64,000 bases of DNA from Hermatobates lingyangjiaoensis (GCA_026182355.1 JAPFBL010000255.1:4651501-4715500), one strand, 5' to 3'. Numbered from the stretch's first letter, positions 23,247 through 34,689 are shown. The notes: generated from the letters alone by a model not told the origin. Translations and numbers: made by a program.

Positions 23247-26200
23247 ATGAGCTCGTTCGAATCCAAAGATTTTTTCCTAAATTTATTTTTTATTTTATTT
23301 TCATAAATTTAATTTTTTAATTTTTTTTATTTTATAATTGTTAATTTTCTGTTTCTCAATTTTATATTAATGAAAATTCCTTCCTATCATTATTATTTTT
23401 TTTATTATTGTGCCTTTTTTCTTCGTTGCTGTCCTTTGGCATTCGTACAACATTTTTCGTTTTCCTTGTAGCTAACCTGTACATATTCTGTAAAGCTGTC
23501 AATTTGGTTCTCGTCTTCTCACCACTTAACTTCCTTTCCTGTGGACGACAATTAAAAGGGTCGAAAAATAGAGTGGGTGCTATTTTCTATTTTTCATTCG
23601 TGTTTCCCCAAGTTTATATATATATAAAAGCTAGTAATATATTGTTAATTGTTCATGAAAGTTATCAACAGATTTGATGAGACTAAAATAAATAATATAA
23701 GGCGAAAAGAGTGAGGATCGTTACTGGCTTGAATAAAGCGGAAGAAGTTTGGTGGAAATGTATAAAGTGGCGTAAACAGGAGGCGGCATGTGTAGGGCTG
23801 CTGAGAGGTATTGAATTAGAAGGCGAGTGAGCATTCAGGATAAATAGTTGGCGGCGCGAAATGACAGGTGACAGCAGGCAATGCGAGGCAGCCTCAGATT
23901 CGCTCTTTTATTTCCAACAGACCCGACCGAGCACTCTGCCGCCGTTTCCTACAAAACGAATAAAACAAATTCTTCTATGGAATTTATTTGATTTCTTTAA
24001 CATATATTCCATCATACTTGAATTTTTTTTAAAAAAAAAATATCTAAACCAGGTCTTTGTAACTAAACTATCGAACCAGAATAAATAAATATTAGAATTA
24101 TTTTAACCGACGTTAAGATATAAACTGTTTTCATCTCAGGAATTTTCTAATGTACTGCATTAATTAAGATGGAAAGCAACTGAAGCTAATTTCAGTTTAA
24201 CAGTCAGCAGGTCTATTCAACAACATAAACGGTTTTAATAAACTAGGAAATCTTGAAATGATATAGGAGCTAAAATCCATAGTTATACCGTTATAATTAA
24301 CGGGAATATTCAAATGGCAAGAGCTGCTACTTGTCGCGTCAGCAAGCAGGAGATAGCTGTCTGTGTTGTAGTAGTTTCTGCGCATGTCCAAATAGTTTAA
24401 ACAATTATTGAAAAGGACAACTGCTAGCGGCCTATAAGCAAGGTGAACAACGTTAAAGGCAATGGTTGGTTTATGATTTATGATTCGTTCATGAGTTTGG
24501 ATCAACCCACCAGCGAGGTGAAAGTAAATATCGGAAAGATGGACCACCATGACAGATATCCCAACAGGGAATCAAATATACAAACATAAAATAAAAAAAA
24601 GATTGTATATACCGACTAAAAACACTTGTTTGGTGCCCATGTGGTTCTATTCCCTTGGGTAAGAACTTGCAATCTAATGTCCTAAAAATATTGAAGTATT
24701 ACCTTTATGAAAAAAAGCATACAAATTAAATACGAAACAAGTGACAAAGGTGGTTTTATCCTTGATTTACTTCTAATTTCGTTTTTACTGAGTATCCCAG
24801 AGTGTCAGGAGACACTGTAAGAGTAGATTTTGTTAAAGGTTATCTTACTGTATTAGAACGATAGGAGGTGGGTTTCGACATTTTGTTCCAACTCATGAAA
24901 ACGTTACGTTAGGATAACATATGCCAATCAGCTAAAAAATAAATGTGTTCATTTAATGGACTCTTTTAATGTTTCAGAAGTATTAATTAATACTAATGGT
25001 TATGCCATCCTACATATGGAGTCCTAACCTTATCTTAACCTCTTCTTAGGAACGACGACATTAGGTTCTGCCTGAGTGTATGCTCGAATCAGAGTGATCA
25101 CTATTGATAAAAGTCTATAAATATTTGCTAGATTGAGACCTATACCTTTGGTAATATCTATGAACATACTAAAGACTAGAGTGAAACTCACCAGTGGTTA
25201 CGATCACTAATTTAACAAATAAAACAGTTATAAAACAAATGTTACAAATACATGCATTTAAATCATTTTATATTATTTTTAGCCAATATAATTTTATGAT
25301 ACATCATGGTCCAATCAGGTAAAATAATCTAGAAAGATGATCCATCAAGAGAAATGGTCTGGCTTCGTTCCAGGTCTCAAGCCCTATAGTAGGGTGCCGT
25401 GTCCTCAAATAACCTGGCCCGCTAATAGTCACGGACCATCTGGAGTTGTTTTCTCTATTGTCGCCATATGGTTGCCTCCTTAATCCACTGTCGTTGATTA
25501 GTTGGAGTTTATAAACGTTGATCGGTCGGTGATGGCACGATTGTGTTCTATTAGGGCTCCATCTGATGTATTGTTTGTCAGCGAGATTGGCTGAGTTCCG
25601 ACCAGATGCCCCCCTAGGCCGCGAGTCTCTGCATCGTAATCAACCTCAACATCTATTCATGGACTGCTCTATGTATAACCAATATTGTTGAAAGTAAATA
25701 AAACATTCAAGAATTTCTTAGATAAAACAATTTAAATAAAAATCCAGGAATAAAATAAACCTTTTTGGAAAATTACATATTTAAACAATGTATAGTAACT
25801 TTTCTGTGTTATTATAAAACAACAATTAAAATGTAATAAATAAAATGCCTGTACTACTAAATCGTGTTTTTTAGAATATAGTTTATATTTTATGTTACAG
25901 TAGATTTGAAATGAATTCAGTGGAGGTAGAACATCGAACTTAGGAACAGTTAGATGACATTAAAAAAAACTAAAATTTGACTTTTTTTAAGTTTCAAAAA
26001 CAATTTTTTTTACGATATGAGGAAATTAAAAGGCTATTGCAATAAATATTTTTTAAACAGATATGTGCAAGCTTCAGTTTACTTAGTTTGTATTTTTGAT
26101 ACATATTTCCACATGGATATCATCTTTCAATCAAAGTAGAGAATATAGAAATCTGTAAATAACGGAATCATACAGTTCAAACTGTGTTCTATTCAGTTTA

Positions 26201-27270
26201 AAAGAATGTTTAATTGCAAGCCACGTATATCTGTTTCAATCGTTGACTACATTGAATTGTTTTCAAGAGTTCAAGTAGCCAAGATTTCAACGATTTATTT
26301 GAACAAATAATGTAAATCAAAACATTTATTATCTCAAAACTAGTTATTTATTCATTAAATTATTAACAAGTGTAGGTAACAGTTACAATCAATATGCATT
26401 TTTTTTTTTTTTTGGTTTTAATGGAATCATCTCTGACAAAATTTCATCCAAATAATGTTCAAAACACGTTTTCATAAGAATTAAAGCGTTAAAATATTCA
26501 TATAAAAAGTACACTATATCAAGATTTTTTGCATTACATTTTCAAAACAGACCTTTCAGACAACTACGACAAAAGAACTTTCTTAATTGACGAAATTGCT
26601 CAGATGGAAATCATTTGCGGAATTATAACAAACTTTCTCGTTTACATTTTACATTCAGGATGTGATATATTTACAAAATAATAAAATTCATTTGTAAATC
26701 CGATGGAACGTGATTATAATAATAGGACAATTGTTTTTAAAAATTTTTATGTTTAAAATGTAAAATGTTAAAGTGCTGTTTCACTGTTAAAAGTACATAT
26801 TCAGAAAAAAAGTTTGGAATTGAAGTTTCAGATTTATGTCTGCATTCATTATTTAAAAAAAGATTAAAAACAGCTGATTGTGTTCTGATATTTAAATAGT
26901 ATTAATTCATTTCAGAAAAACATTGATTACAAATGAATGAATTTTCACCTAGTACCTGTACCTAAAAATTATTAAGATGCAGATTTAAATCTGCTAAGAA
27001 TGCTAATTTCTGAAGTAACCACTGTTTTTGAGCAAAATGTATTATTCTTTTAAGTTACAAATATTTTAATCTTATTTGGAAGCTCAAAAAATTTAGCTAA
27101 AACTCATACAGTTAAACTATCTTACTTAAGCTAAGTATCTTATCTTAGTAAGGTAGGTGTGAAAACTGAGCATTTTGGAATGGCATGGCTCATAAACCAG
27201 GTCAACGGGATGCTCTGGGCACTTTGTTGTTCTAGATGAGGGATCTTAGATTAGTTTTATTTTGCATCCC
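23247..27270. other. Gene-free stretch with two GC-richer islands
   Basis: The stretch is mostly AT-rich with a poly-T run at about 26,398. Two islands stand out. One is 23,730-23,970, clearly richer in GC (TTGGCGGCGCGAAATGACAG). The other is 25,360-25,660, whose minus strand is open for more than 60 codons without a start; it resembles an old repeat or retroelement piece, but I recognise no motif and see no second copy here. No gene call is justified. Confidence 0.45.
24197..24550 (-). other. Unrecognised 117-codon open frame, doubtful gene
   Basis: This frame has more balanced residue use than most in the window. It includes a His/Ala-rich start (MVVHLSDIYFHLAGGL), a central LDMRRNYYNTDSYLLLADAT segment and a C-terminal SRFPSLLKPFMLLNRPADC. 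There is no signal peptide, membrane segment or known motif, and no polyadenylation or promoter context that I can identify. It could be an exon, an eroded retroelement piece or a chance frame. Confidence 0.15.
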
Positions 27271-27274
27271 TTTA

Positions 27275-27344
27275 ATATGTATATTATATTAATACATATG
27301 TATAATATATATTAATATATACTAATATATATATATATATATTG
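27275..27344. repeat. (TA)-rich microsatellite, left flank of foldback
   Basis: This is an imperfect TATATTAATATA tract that becomes pure TA just before the 27.37-kb foldback element. A second TA tract lies directly on the other side of that element, at 27,815-27,866. Confidence 0.9.
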
Positions 27345-27370
27345 AAATCTACGTGAAGTGTCTGGATCTG

Positions 27371-27818
27371 ATATCTGATTGGTTGATGCTGGACCAAATA
27401 AGGTTGACTCATTTTTTTTTCCAGTTGAAGGCTAGCTCTCATCGAAGTCACATACAGCGGTTCTTCTCATCCATGGAGTCATCTCCGCCGACACAGCAAA
27501 AAAATCACAGCCCTTATCTTTTCCTGGCAGGCCGGCAGCGGGTTCATCATGCTGTGACCAGTCTCAACAAGATAGCAGTGGCAGACTTATGGCTTTTTTC
27601 AAGACCGGACCGGGAAAACTCGAAGTGGAAAAGTCGACATCGCACGGCAACTGTTTATTTTCTGAGGGAGTGCGAGCCCTTATATTTTTTGCTGTGTCGG
27701 CGGAGATGACTCCATGGATGAGAAGAACCGCTGTATGTGACTTCGATGAGAGCTAGCCTTCAACTGGAAAAAAAAAATGAGTCAACCTTATTTGGTCCAG
27801 CATCAACCAATCAGATAT
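27371..27818. mobile_element. 448-bp foldback element with about 135-bp inverted arms
   Basis: The left arm (27,371-27,505; starts ATATCTGATTGGTTGATGCT) is the near-perfect reverse complement of the right arm (27,683-27,818; ends CATCAACCAATCAGATAT). The arms enclose a GC-richer loop of about 177 bp. The A-run or T-run inside each arm differs slightly in length; otherwise I see no mismatches over most of the arm. The 118-codon open frame 27353-27709 lies within it and looks accidental. Both ends abut (TA)n. It could be a foldback or MITE-like DNA element, or a head-to-head pair of retroelement ends; no transposase or RT motif is present. Confidence 0.85.
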
Positions 27819-27866
27819 ATATATATATATATTTAATGATATATATATATATATATATATATATCA
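27815..27866. repeat. (TA)n microsatellite between foldback and PLE tail
   Basis: Two TA blocks are separated by TTTAATGATATAT. The right side joins the terminal sequence of the family E PLE tail, the pattern seen at the other PLE tails in the window. Confidence 0.95.
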
Positions 27867-27867
27867 T

Positions 27868-28095
27868 TAAAGACCAAAGCGGCTTCACTGTTTACGATCT
27901 TTTCGAGAACGTGTTCTTTTCTCCTAAACACTTTACGGTGTTGCAAAGGCAGGCAACTGAAAGAGTAACTCTCTCAAGGACATAATTATGAAAACTTTTA
28001 ACAAAAAAAACTTTACTAAGTAGATCAAGCTTTCGACCACACTAGTCATCAAAAGGATGACCATCATCCTGAGGATGACTAGTGATTATATTAAG
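27868..28095 (-). mobile_element. PLE 3' tail, family E
   Basis: The segment GAACGTGTTCTTTTCTCC, then TTTACGGTGTTGCAAAGG, then AGTAACTCTC, then GATCAAGCTTTCGACCACAC matches 37,545-37,710. Read on the minus strand it contains GATGACTAGTGTGGTCGAAAG, with a GAC...GTC hairpin followed by GAAAG. It lies directly downstream, on the same strand, of the RT/GIY-YIG remnant at 28,150-28,850, and ends at (TA)n. It is therefore the 3' end of that element. A small extra inverted copy of the ACTAGTCATC part lies at 28,046-28,086. Confidence 0.75.
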
Positions 28096-28149
28096 TAAAA
28101 TAACACTAGTGATTAGAATATAAATTCCAAGAATATTTATCTTTCAGAG

Positions 28150-28850
28150 GTACTAGACGACTGATTTCTGAAGGTTGCAAGTGCAGTAGTCTGGTGTTCT
28201 CATTTTGGACCTTGTTTAAACTTCTCTTTTTGATGAATCATTCCAGAGTGAAACTTCAGGATTTTTTTTAAAATCTGTGGTTTGAATAATTAGGAGTGGT
28301 TTGTCTGTTTTGTATATGGACTGCTTCTAATATGTGTAACCTTTTCTGATCAGTATGTTAGATGAATTCTTGTAGGTCCTGTACACAATAGTTTTAATTG
28401 TTCTTACCTGGTATCTCTCTCAACATTCACTGTTCTTGTTCAAGTAGACACCACTATTAGTTGCCTTCATAAACAGAGATGTTACGTGTTTTTCCCCATT
28501 ACTATTGCTAATCTTATTATTTCATAATAATAACACTATCATTATTATTTCATAAATGAATTTCAAAGCTGAATTGCCATAAATTTTGCAATTCTGCATT
28601 TAAATCATTGATTTATTAATGGTTTCAGACCACTAGAAATCAGTCATCAACATATCGATAATACAAATCGTTTTGATCTCTGACTTTGTTTATCTTTGCT
28701 GTTTCCTACAAGGCACATGTAGTAATTATTATATGTCACCCAAAGGTGACCCCATTGCTACCTCATCCATCTAATATTGTAATGTATTATTGATATAGTT
28801 AAAGTGGTATTGGTTTACATGTAAATATTAATCTTTGGCAATAAAAATTT
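28150..28850 (-). pseudogene. Penelope-like retroelement pol remnant (RT and GIY-YIG C-terminus)
   Basis: On the minus strand a broken frame gives DEVAMGSPLG (plus-strand 28,735-28,764), NYYMC, and then LYRYVDD (28,643-28,663). These are RT palm motifs in the form used by GIY-YIG Penelope-like elements (DGVAMGSPLG, ANYYxC, YRYVDDxF). About 320 bases further on, another frame gives RLHILEAVHIQNRQTTPN (about 28,290-28,340), resembling the segment after the GIY-YIG core (RxxILEAxxIxxxxPxxN). The GIY-YIG core itself is deleted or unreadable and stops interrupt all frames. The element would have copied itself by target-primed reverse transcription; this copy is dead. It is followed on the same strand by its family E tail. 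Confidence 0.8.
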
Positions 28851-28859
28851 ATATATTCC

Positions 28860-29195
28860 GGTGGAGGTAGAGCTAAGTAGTGGTGGGAATTCTCAAAAAT
28901 AATAGAATCAGAAAAATAAAGACTAGTAAATCATTAAAAAAATGTATCAAATAACACAAACACAATGTAACTAGAGGCGAACAAAATAAATAATGGGTAT
29001 CGAGATGTAAATTAGATAGAAGTTAAAATGATTAAAATATGAATGATAGTTATTGTTAAGACATTTTATCAAATCCTCTTTAATTAAGTTTAAGAGATGA
29101 AACACTATTAACATTAGTAATGGTTTCTTCAAGTTGGACATCAAGTAGTTTTGTCCACAAGATTTAACAGATAATTTCTTAAATATTTTTTCTCA
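28860..29195. other. AT-rich spacer, possibly inside the minus-strand PLE
   Basis: There is no readable motif on either strand. It lies upstream of the RT palm of the minus-strand PLE remnant, where RT fingers would be expected, but is too AT-rich or eroded to recognise. Confidence 0.4.
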
Positions 29196-29199
29196 GACA

Positions 29200-29455
29200 A
29201 ATTGTCACTTATTTCTTTATGAACTTCTTTGTTTATCCTGACTTGCCGTCCCTGTTTTTGCTCTCTTCCTTTGCATTCTATGCCCTTTAAAATGCTTCTC
29301 TTGCCTGCCTACTTTCTCAATATTCCACCAGATGTTCTGTATCAGTCAGTTTGATGAGGACCCCTGTTTTAAGAAAGGTCGTAGTCATTTTTCAAATTTT
29401 CTTACTACTGATTATATGTTGATATATATGTGCATAGTGTACATACATATATATT
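29200..29455 (+). mobile_element. PLE 3' region, family A, strongly decayed
   Basis: The order matches the family A 3' end at 39.5-39.75 kb: a pyrimidine-rich part with CCCTTTAAAATGCTTCTC, then a degraded hairpin zone near TTTGATGAGGACCCCTG, then AAGAAAGGTCGTAGTCAT, TTTTCAAATTTTCTTAC and a TATATATGTGCATAG end. Similarity is low but the order of blocks holds. The hairpin zone is altered: CTGACGA is not intact. Confidence 0.45.
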
Positions 29456-29479
29456 GGCTAGTTGATAATTGAATAAAGT

Positions 29480-29960
29480 GTTTGTTTTATCCAGTCTACG
29501 CGAAGCAGGATGGAGTCAGCGGTCTGGAGTAATGCATTTCCTGGCTTTAAATAAGATTACAAACCCCGTGCACTTTGCCTGTGAAGTCACTTCTTTTTGA
29601 TGTAAAATGTTTTTAGGACTCACTCTCCTTCAGATGATTAATGAGTTGACATTAACTTTAGCTTCTCTAACTAGAAACTCCCTTATTTCAATCTTGATTA
29701 TTGGCGTGGTTCTCTTTCTGTGGTAAAGTTGAGATGGGTTTCTAACAGCCTCTGTCATCTTGCTGATAAGGTTTAACTCTCGCATCCTCTCTATCATTTT
29801 TAACAGAGCTGAATTGATCTACAACATAGGACTCCAACAATAATCAAGGATTGATTAATGAAGTCTTTACGCAGAGAATTGTTGACCTCCTGAGGGAGTG
29901 AGAGTATTCCAAACATTTCTCAGAGTGACAGACGTGATTCTACAGATGAGATTCACTAGA
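29480..29960 (-). pseudogene. Possible N-terminal remnant of a PLE polyprotein
   Basis: The minus strand has a hydrophilic open stretch (MIERMRELNLISKMTEAV, then TTPIIKIEIREFLVREAK) with few stops and better composition than its surroundings. It lies upstream of the minus-strand RT remnant at 28.15-28.85 kb, where an N-terminal domain would be expected. I recognise no motif in it, so the link rests on position and composition only. Confidence 0.2.
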
Positions 29961-29964
29961 TTGT

Positions 29965-31345
29965 CGACTTGTTTAGAACCTAAGAACAGTATCTCAAGGC
30001 CCACTGTCTACATCAAATTTACCTATGGCTAGACCTCAAACTCCAAACTTAGATATCACCACTGCAAAAAACACACATTTCCTTTAGCAATGCAATCAGA
30101 TATCAGATCCATACCGTAATGTAGATTTAGTACCCATCTTTGATAGTCACAGTTTTTGACTTGTAAAGATGGTCAGATTGTATATGCAATATAAATATCA
30201 TTTTATAATTCAAAAAATTCTTACTTCTGCCTAAGAAAAAGGTCATAAAACTAAACCAAAACGTTAGCAATGAGAGTCTGATTTTGAACCTAGAAAATTT
30301 ACCAAATCTTGTATACATAATACACCAGTGTATATATATATATATCAAGAGAAATTTATGTCATATGTTAATAAAGAAGCAATTCCATAAATCAGAATAG
30401 ATCATTATAATTTATGGAGTGATATGAATAAAAAAAATTAATGATTGTATAACCACTTAGGAAGTAAGAATTTTATCGCAAAAGAAAAACAATAAGCTTT
30501 TCAGTACTGTATACTAACAATGTTAAAGTAACAAACATACATTAAGCTGGAGGTAAAATAACTTGAAATATAAATCGAAACATCAGTGCAATCGGACGAT
30601 AAAACAGCAGTTAGAGAAACAACTTTTTTAAATCTCCGAATCTATTTGAAAATATATTATAGCTGGCTCTATTTAATTGAATCTACTGCATTAAATCAGT
30701 TCAATTTACTTTAATACATATTATTTAAATCAGTATTGTTTGGCTACTACAATTAAATTACGTGTGTTCTATTTTAATACGGAAAATTTTAATATATAAC
30801 ATTATAGATACAATATTCTCTGTTTATCTACAGAAACACATGCTTTCAAATTTAAATAATTGCCTCCCAGTTAATGTGTGGCAGATACCTGCTGTTGCAT
30901 TTCTTATATTAATCTTAATATTAATTAATCTTACTATTAATCTTATTGAAAGTTACATTTAATACTGGAAACTGACCGTATCCTGATTTTAATAATATAT
31001 ATATTTGTAGTAAATAAAAGGACGTCATGAACGAAATAAAGTGAGTTCACAGAAAAACACACTTAAAAGGGATGAGAAAAACTCACAACTATATTTCAAC
31101 TACAAAGTCATTAGGTAGAACAATGCAAGTCGGCCCAAATACGAGTGACGACTTATTGGGTGTGATTAAAATTACCTGCTTCCTATTGACTCATATATAT
31201 GTACATATGACTTATATTTATACACCTAAAATAATCTGTGATACATTGGAAGAAACCTAAGAATGACTCACTTTTCAATATTCCGACGCCATAGCGGTTA
31301 AAATAACAGGTTATATTAAGTGTTATCTGTCCTCCCAGACCGCAT
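29965..31345. other. AT-rich gene-free stretch
   Basis: I see nothing recognisable. A short TATATA run occurs at 30,332-30,345 and another near 30,995. Open frames are of filler composition. Confidence 0.5.
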
Positions 31346-31361
31346 TTCGTTTATCAGGTAT

Positions 31362-31364
31362 ATA

Positions 31365-31397
<33 letters not shown>

Positions 31398-31492
31398 CAA
31401 TGATCAAACCACAATATGAAAGTTCTTAGCCTCTTTCTCTCATCTCATACTGTGACTTGATCATTGACTGTTGTTTCACGTGTTTATGTGAA

Positions 31493-31537
<45 letters not shown>

Positions 31538-31548
31538 ATATATATAAA
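31362..31548 (+). mobile_element. PLE terminal fragment, family A, between two (TA)n tracts
   Basis: (TA)n at 31,366-31,397 is followed by a decayed family A end: GCAATGATCAAACCACAATA (inverted orientation), then TTGATCATTGACTGTTGTTT and CACGTGTTTATGTGAAATTA (forward orientation), then (TA)n at 31,499-31,546. The inverted and forward pieces together resemble the outer ends of the palindromes at 56.24 and 61.35 kb, with the centre degraded. Confidence 0.6.
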
Positions 31549-31549
31549 G

Positions 31550-31750
31550 TCCCCAGACTATTGTTACGTTTCCTGTACTTTACAATCTTTAAAATACCTT
31601 GCCTCTCTCCTTCCCTTTTCAACACCAGGTGTTTTGCATCACAAGGTTCATTTTCAGTGAGGCAGGTGAAGTAAATTTGTTTTGGTTGAAAGATTTTAGT
31701 CATTTTTCTAATTTTCTTACGGTGGTTTAGTCGTTGATATAAGTATTTAA
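31550..31750 (+). mobile_element. PLE 3' region, family A, decayed
   Basis: The blocks are in the same order as at 39.5-39.75 kb: TGTTACGTTTCCTGTACTTT, ATCTTTAAAATACCTTGCC, a pyrimidine-rich part, a changed hairpin zone, GGTTGAAAGATTTTAGTCAT, TCTAATTTTCTTACGGTGGT, then TCGTTGATATAAG. The hairpin before GAAAG is no longer complementary and the CTGACGA is lost. Confidence 0.6.
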
Positions 31751-31754
31751 GATG

Positions 31755-34345
31755 TCAAAAATGTCTCTGGCTGTAGATAGCTTTATTGCTGAACATAGAA
31801 AAGGGAGAAAATTATTTAAAGTTTTGCTTTAGTTTTGCTAAGAGCTATGACGTATTTACATCAGTGAATATTATTATCTCTCATAAGGGCTACGGGAATA
31901 TGTTCTAAGTCTATTGAGCAGAGAATAAGAATATGCTTTATATCGTTGTTATATTTAAAGACTTTTATTATTAAATGAAAGTTCTTATGGTAGTTACAGA
32001 TTTATTTGTTCCATGTTTTATTAATATAAAATTTAAAAAAATAAATAAACCAGTAAGGGAATATTTTTGAGATGTGGACGATTCTTCTTAATTAAATGTC
32101 GTTTAATTTAATTAATTTAATGTCGTTTCTTTTTTAATTACTTGGTAGTTGTTGATTCAAAGATATTGGATCAGTAAACATATGTATTACAAGAGTAAAT
32201 TATCGTGGGATAAATATTATAGTCATGATCACCACGGTTGGCATCAGACAGTTTGTGTCCTGAATTTTTCATTAAGAAAGCAATGAAATGTTGCAGACGA
32301 AATATATTTTTAGAATAGAGCAAATAGTGAACACTACAAGAGAAAATTATTGTCTCAGCTTTAAAATAATTAGTTTACTATATTTTTGTGGAGTATTTGT
32401 TCTACGGGAAACACCATAAATGAAGAATTAACAATCTGAAGATCACTCCTTCTGTTAACCTCCTTTCGTACTTAACCTGAAAAGAATGTGATAGGCACAG
32501 ATTTTGAGATAGGCACAGTAATAACACATTGAATGTGAGTCTAATAACTAAGAGATTTACTTAGCCTTAATATTGTCATTTCACTACACCCTGAATCATC
32601 ATTGGCATTGTGGAAAAAGTAAAAGCAATCTTGATATACCATCAATGCAAATTACTAGAAAGACACCACTTTGACTAATTTCTTTATGTCATAGTGTGCC
32701 AACAGTAGAATAGACAACTATTCTTACTTGTCCTAAAAAAACATGGAATTTATTTCTTTTTTAATTAAGTAAGAATATAAACGAGTATATTGTCCTAGAA
32801 AGATTAGTTGAAAAAGAATACTCCATTTTCTTTCTAGCCAGACATTTTTTGCAAGCTTCCAATCTTTGATACCAATTTGAATTTTAGTTAACAAGCACAA
32901 CCTTTGTGACAAAAAAATAAAAATAAATTAGCTCTTTGTTAATTAAGACCAACCAATTGATAATGCATAAAATGGCAATATTACGACTGGTATGAACATA
33001 CAATAATGAAGATAGTGTACTTCAATGTATAGAAATGTACATTCACAAAAGTGCTGTCTTTAAAAATATCAAACTTAAGAGTTAAAAAATAGGCTTATGA
33101 TTGCATTTACGTTTTTATCTTTTGACTGTATTAAAAAAAATATACCTACTGAAAATATGATTGCATTAAAAAATGAAATTTTAAACAAGATGAGATGCAA
33201 TATATTTCATTTTGTTTTTTCTTTTAGAGGTATTTGGCTTAGTCTTAATAAATCCATGAAAAGGTTTTTTAAAGGTATGAAAATTATTTATTCAAAGTGT
33301 ACTCACCTAATTACTGACGGTTTTTTGTTACGGAGGTACAGAAATAAGTGTAATAAGATATATTGCCGGCTTGAGAAGATATTTTATTTTCAGTTTAAAG
33401 TTTTATGACCTTGCCCTTTTTGTTGTCAGTCCAGCTAAATAAATGAAAATCATTCAACATTTTTTCCTGCTTCAAACTTTTAACTGAACCACTTTCATTA
33501 CAGCTGCACACCATTAGTTGTGGAGTTGCAGGCTTCAGACATTTAGCACCCATTCCTCTAAACTTCTTCTGTTTCTTTCTAAGAATGTTAAAACAAAAAT
33601 TTTTTTCACATTTTCCCCATTTTTTGTTTCTAATTCAATTATTTAAAGAAAATCGTTGGGAAATATTACTTTTTATTGAAAAATAGTCCCAATTTTCTTT
33701 GTTAATGTTTACTTTATTTCTTAGTGATATTCGAACTGAAATTTGTTGTTCTAGTTTGATCTTAGTAATGATAACTACGGTTAAAAGCAGACGTTTTTTA
33801 TTAATATAATTAAAACAAAAAATTATGGATATATGTTTCTCCAGAAAGTTAGGAATTAGGCAGGCATTCCAAACTTCTAACAAAATAACAAAAAAAAATC
33901 ACATTTGCTTATAATATTCTTCAAAAACTATTGATGCAGTAACAACTTATTAATATTACACTTTCAGTTTAAATTTCTTTAAAATGAATTAAATAATGGA
34001 ATATTCATAACAGGGTAAAGTCTGAAACATAGGAACAAATCATTTCACCTTTCTCACCAGAGGAGTTAGCGGAAAATTCTCATCAGGATTATCTAATTTT
34101 TACTGTACTATACATTTCAGAACTGTATAGTGACTTTTGGACACACTGTATACAAAAGATAGGTGTGAGACTTCAGAAGCTCTAGCACTTTATACTTAAG
34201 AATAAAATGAAAAGTAATAATAAGTAGTAGTTATTCAACACAATGGAGTCAAACTTTATAAGAAGTAACTTCTATAATGTGCTTAGATTCATCGTAGTTT
34301 TTTTAATGACCTCTATAGGAATCTTAAAGTAAGACTAACTTAAAT
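31755..34345. other. AT-rich gene-free stretch
   Basis: No recognised feature. The 103-codon plus-strand frame at 33097-33408 is Lys/Phe/Ile-rich, with no motif and no flanking signals, and I treat it as chance. The stretch 33,430-33,600 is slightly richer in C but has no partner or motif. Confidence 0.5.
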
Positions 34346-34350
34346 ATTTA

Positions 34351-34680
34351 ATTCTGAGGTAAAATGGATAAACCAACAAAAGTCTCCACACAAATGAAGT
34401 TTTATTCAACGCGTTTCGAAGACTTTGTGTTCATCATCAGGAAAACACTATAATTATATTATATTATAATAATATTATAATTACATAATTATATTATATT
34501 ATAATAATATTATTATTATATAATTATATTATATTATAGTGTTTTCCTGATGATGAACACAAAGTGTTCGAAACACGTTGAATAAAACTTCATTTGTGTG
34601 GAGACTTTTGTTTGTTTATCCATTTTACCTCAGAATGAGTAAATACCACACAATTACGGATTGCACAACTAATGATTTAA
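34351..34680. mobile_element. PLE family C tails in inverted (foldback) arrangement
   Basis: The left arm 34,351-34,452 and right arm 34,535-34,636 are reverse complements with very few differences. They are separated by 82 bases of TTATAA-type sequence. The right arm carries CCTGATGATGAACACAAAGT and then GTTCGAAACACGTTG: CTGATGA at 34,547-34,553, a 6-bp GAACAC/GTGTTC stem with an AAA loop, and GAAAC at 34,570-34,574. Beyond the right arm the family C sequence continues (ACCACACAATTACGGATTGC) to about 34,680, matching the copies at 12.7 and 15.5 kb. The arms read head to head, with both hairpins pointing inward to the AT loop. There is no coding sequence. Confidence 0.85.
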
Positions 34681-34689
34681 ATATTTAAA

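Noticed and set aside
27353..27709. 118-codon frame inside the 448-bp foldback as a transposase or host gene
   Set aside because: It starts outside the left arm, runs through arm and loop, and has no motif. The inverted right arm gives a different, broken reading, as expected by chance.
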